From Pseudodesulfovibrio sp. JC047 (GTDB lineage Bacteria > Desulfobacterota > Desulfovibrionia > Desulfovibrionales > Desulfovibrionaceae), in NCBI RefSeq assembly GCF_010468615.1, contig NZ_WUEH01000018.1, positions 1-64,000 on the forward strand: 64,000 nucleotides of DNA. Reading direction: 5' to 3'. Shown one piece after another: positions 63,472-64,000 of this stretch. Made by a program: the position numbers and the translations under genes. Each line of letters begins with the position of its first letter. The stretch's first letter is position 1. A model generated the notes under the pieces. It was not told the DNA's origin, did not search any database, and was given only the letters and a program-made list of their open reading frames with translations.

Positions 63472-64000
63472 TTAGAACTGTTGTCCCATAAGCAATTCGA
63501 CCTTATGGCGACCATGATCATCAAGCTGATCCAGTGCATATCCATACACCAAGCCGACGGGACCCATCGGAGAATTCCAGTTAATACCGGCACCGACACT
63601 CTTATATAACCCGAAAGACTGTTTTCTACCATACCGTGTTACAGATTCAAAGAACATCTCTCCCTCTTTCCAAGAGTTACCAGCATCAAAAAAGGCCAAT
63701 GCAGTGATACCCAATTCTTCACTGATAGGACGTTTCAACTCAATGTTAGTATAAAACGCCTTGTCACCACCAAGAGTCGAGGAGGAGTCAGGACCTTCCG
63801 TTGGCGTAATATCATAGTTGCTGTACCCGCGAATACTGTTCACGCCACCCAGTTCAAAACGAGGCGCTGTCGGAATTTTCCCGCCGCCAAAGTTTTCATG
63901 AATATACCCCGCCCACACCTTGGTATGAAAGACGACTTTCTCGAAAACCGGCGTATACCAATCATGCGAGCCGGTATACTTGATATAATCATCGGTACCA
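63472..64000 (-). CDS. bamA: Outer membrane assembly factor BamA, C-terminal part
   Basis: The last 175 codons of BamA lie here; the rest is beyond the window. The end of the beta barrel is recognisable by PRFELGGVNSIRGYSNYDI, the ITALAFFDAGNSWKEGE strand and NSPMGPVGLVYGYALDQLDDHGRHKVELLMGQQF-like C-terminal strands ending in Phe, the Bam recognition signal. BamA inserts beta-barrel proteins into the outer membrane. It heads the skp-lpxD-fabZ-lpxA-lpxI cluster. Confidence 0.93.
   Translation of the reverse strand, partial: GTDDYIKYTGSHDWYTPVFEKVVFHTKVWAGYIHENFGGGKIPTAPRFELGGVNSIRGYSNYDITPTEGPDSSSTLGGDKAFYTNIELKRPISEELGITALAFFDAGNSWKEGEMFFESVTRYGRKQSFGLYKSVGAGINWNSPMGPVGLVYGYALDQLDDHGRHKVELLMGQQF

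Overview
This window is a gene-dense stretch (roughly 62 protein genes) of a Gram-negative anaerobe that looks like a member of the Desulfovibrionales, probably Desulfovibrio or Pseudodesulfovibrio. I infer this from gene content, not from a marker gene. The pointers are a 59-residue Desulfovibrio-type ferredoxin, a two-subunit 2-oxoacid:ferredoxin oxidoreductase, a cytochrome P460-type haem protein beside a haem-binding membrane protein, a separate biotin carboxylase next to a fused AccA-AccD, homoserine dehydrogenase next to a phosphoglycerate-mutase-like protein, and LpxI in the lipid A cluster. Base composition is moderate and similar across genes. I see no prophage, insertion sequence, CRISPR array, rRNA or tRNA.

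Layout. 1-8.6 kb holds redox and small accessory genes: a GltD-like flavoprotein, a peroxiredoxin-like gene with an in-frame TGA that I read as selenocysteine, two cytochrome genes, an alkyltransferase-like DNA repair protein, a DUF1499 lipoprotein, ferredoxin, a CHASE2 adenylate cyclase and a pyridine-nucleotide oxidoreductase. 8.8-12.5 kb is a two-gene acyl-CoA carboxylase operon. 12.9-23 kb, on the minus strand, has ettA, korAB, ferritin, recD2 and the dnaX-ybaB-recR operon. 23.2-29.7 kb holds ilvE and, divergently, an operon of aminotransferase, hom, a proposed homoserine kinase, a thioesterase and an amidohydrolase. 30-38.3 kb holds a dGTPase-type gene, a polar amino acid uptake pair without an ATPase, a complete BMP-type nucleoside ABC transporter and xanthine/guanine phosphoribosyltransferase, which together suggest purine uptake and salvage. 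38.3-42.3 kb holds glucokinase, a MotA/MotB-like stator pair, maf and pgpA.

42.4-64 kb is largely about the cell envelope. tolQ-tolR-tolA-tolB-pal form one operon. Upstream of it on the same strand lie a pfkB kinase, an APH-fold kinase, an APS-kinase-like protein, miaB, a bifunctional nuclease and a PHP phosphatase. cutA, nth, tgt and a YihY membrane protein follow. The window then ends in asmA, a DUF89 phosphatase and the outer membrane cluster lpxI-lpxA-fabZ-lpxD-ompH-bamA (bamA runs off the window).

The most interesting points are the predicted selenoprotein with a well-placed hairpin after the UGA, two inverted copies of a long double-hairpin element that each sit between convergent genes, the proposed non-orthologous homoserine kinase, and the adjacent APH-like and APS-kinase-like genes. 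Where a signal peptide, ribosome binding site or family alignment favoured an internal start, I used that start instead of the longest reading frame.
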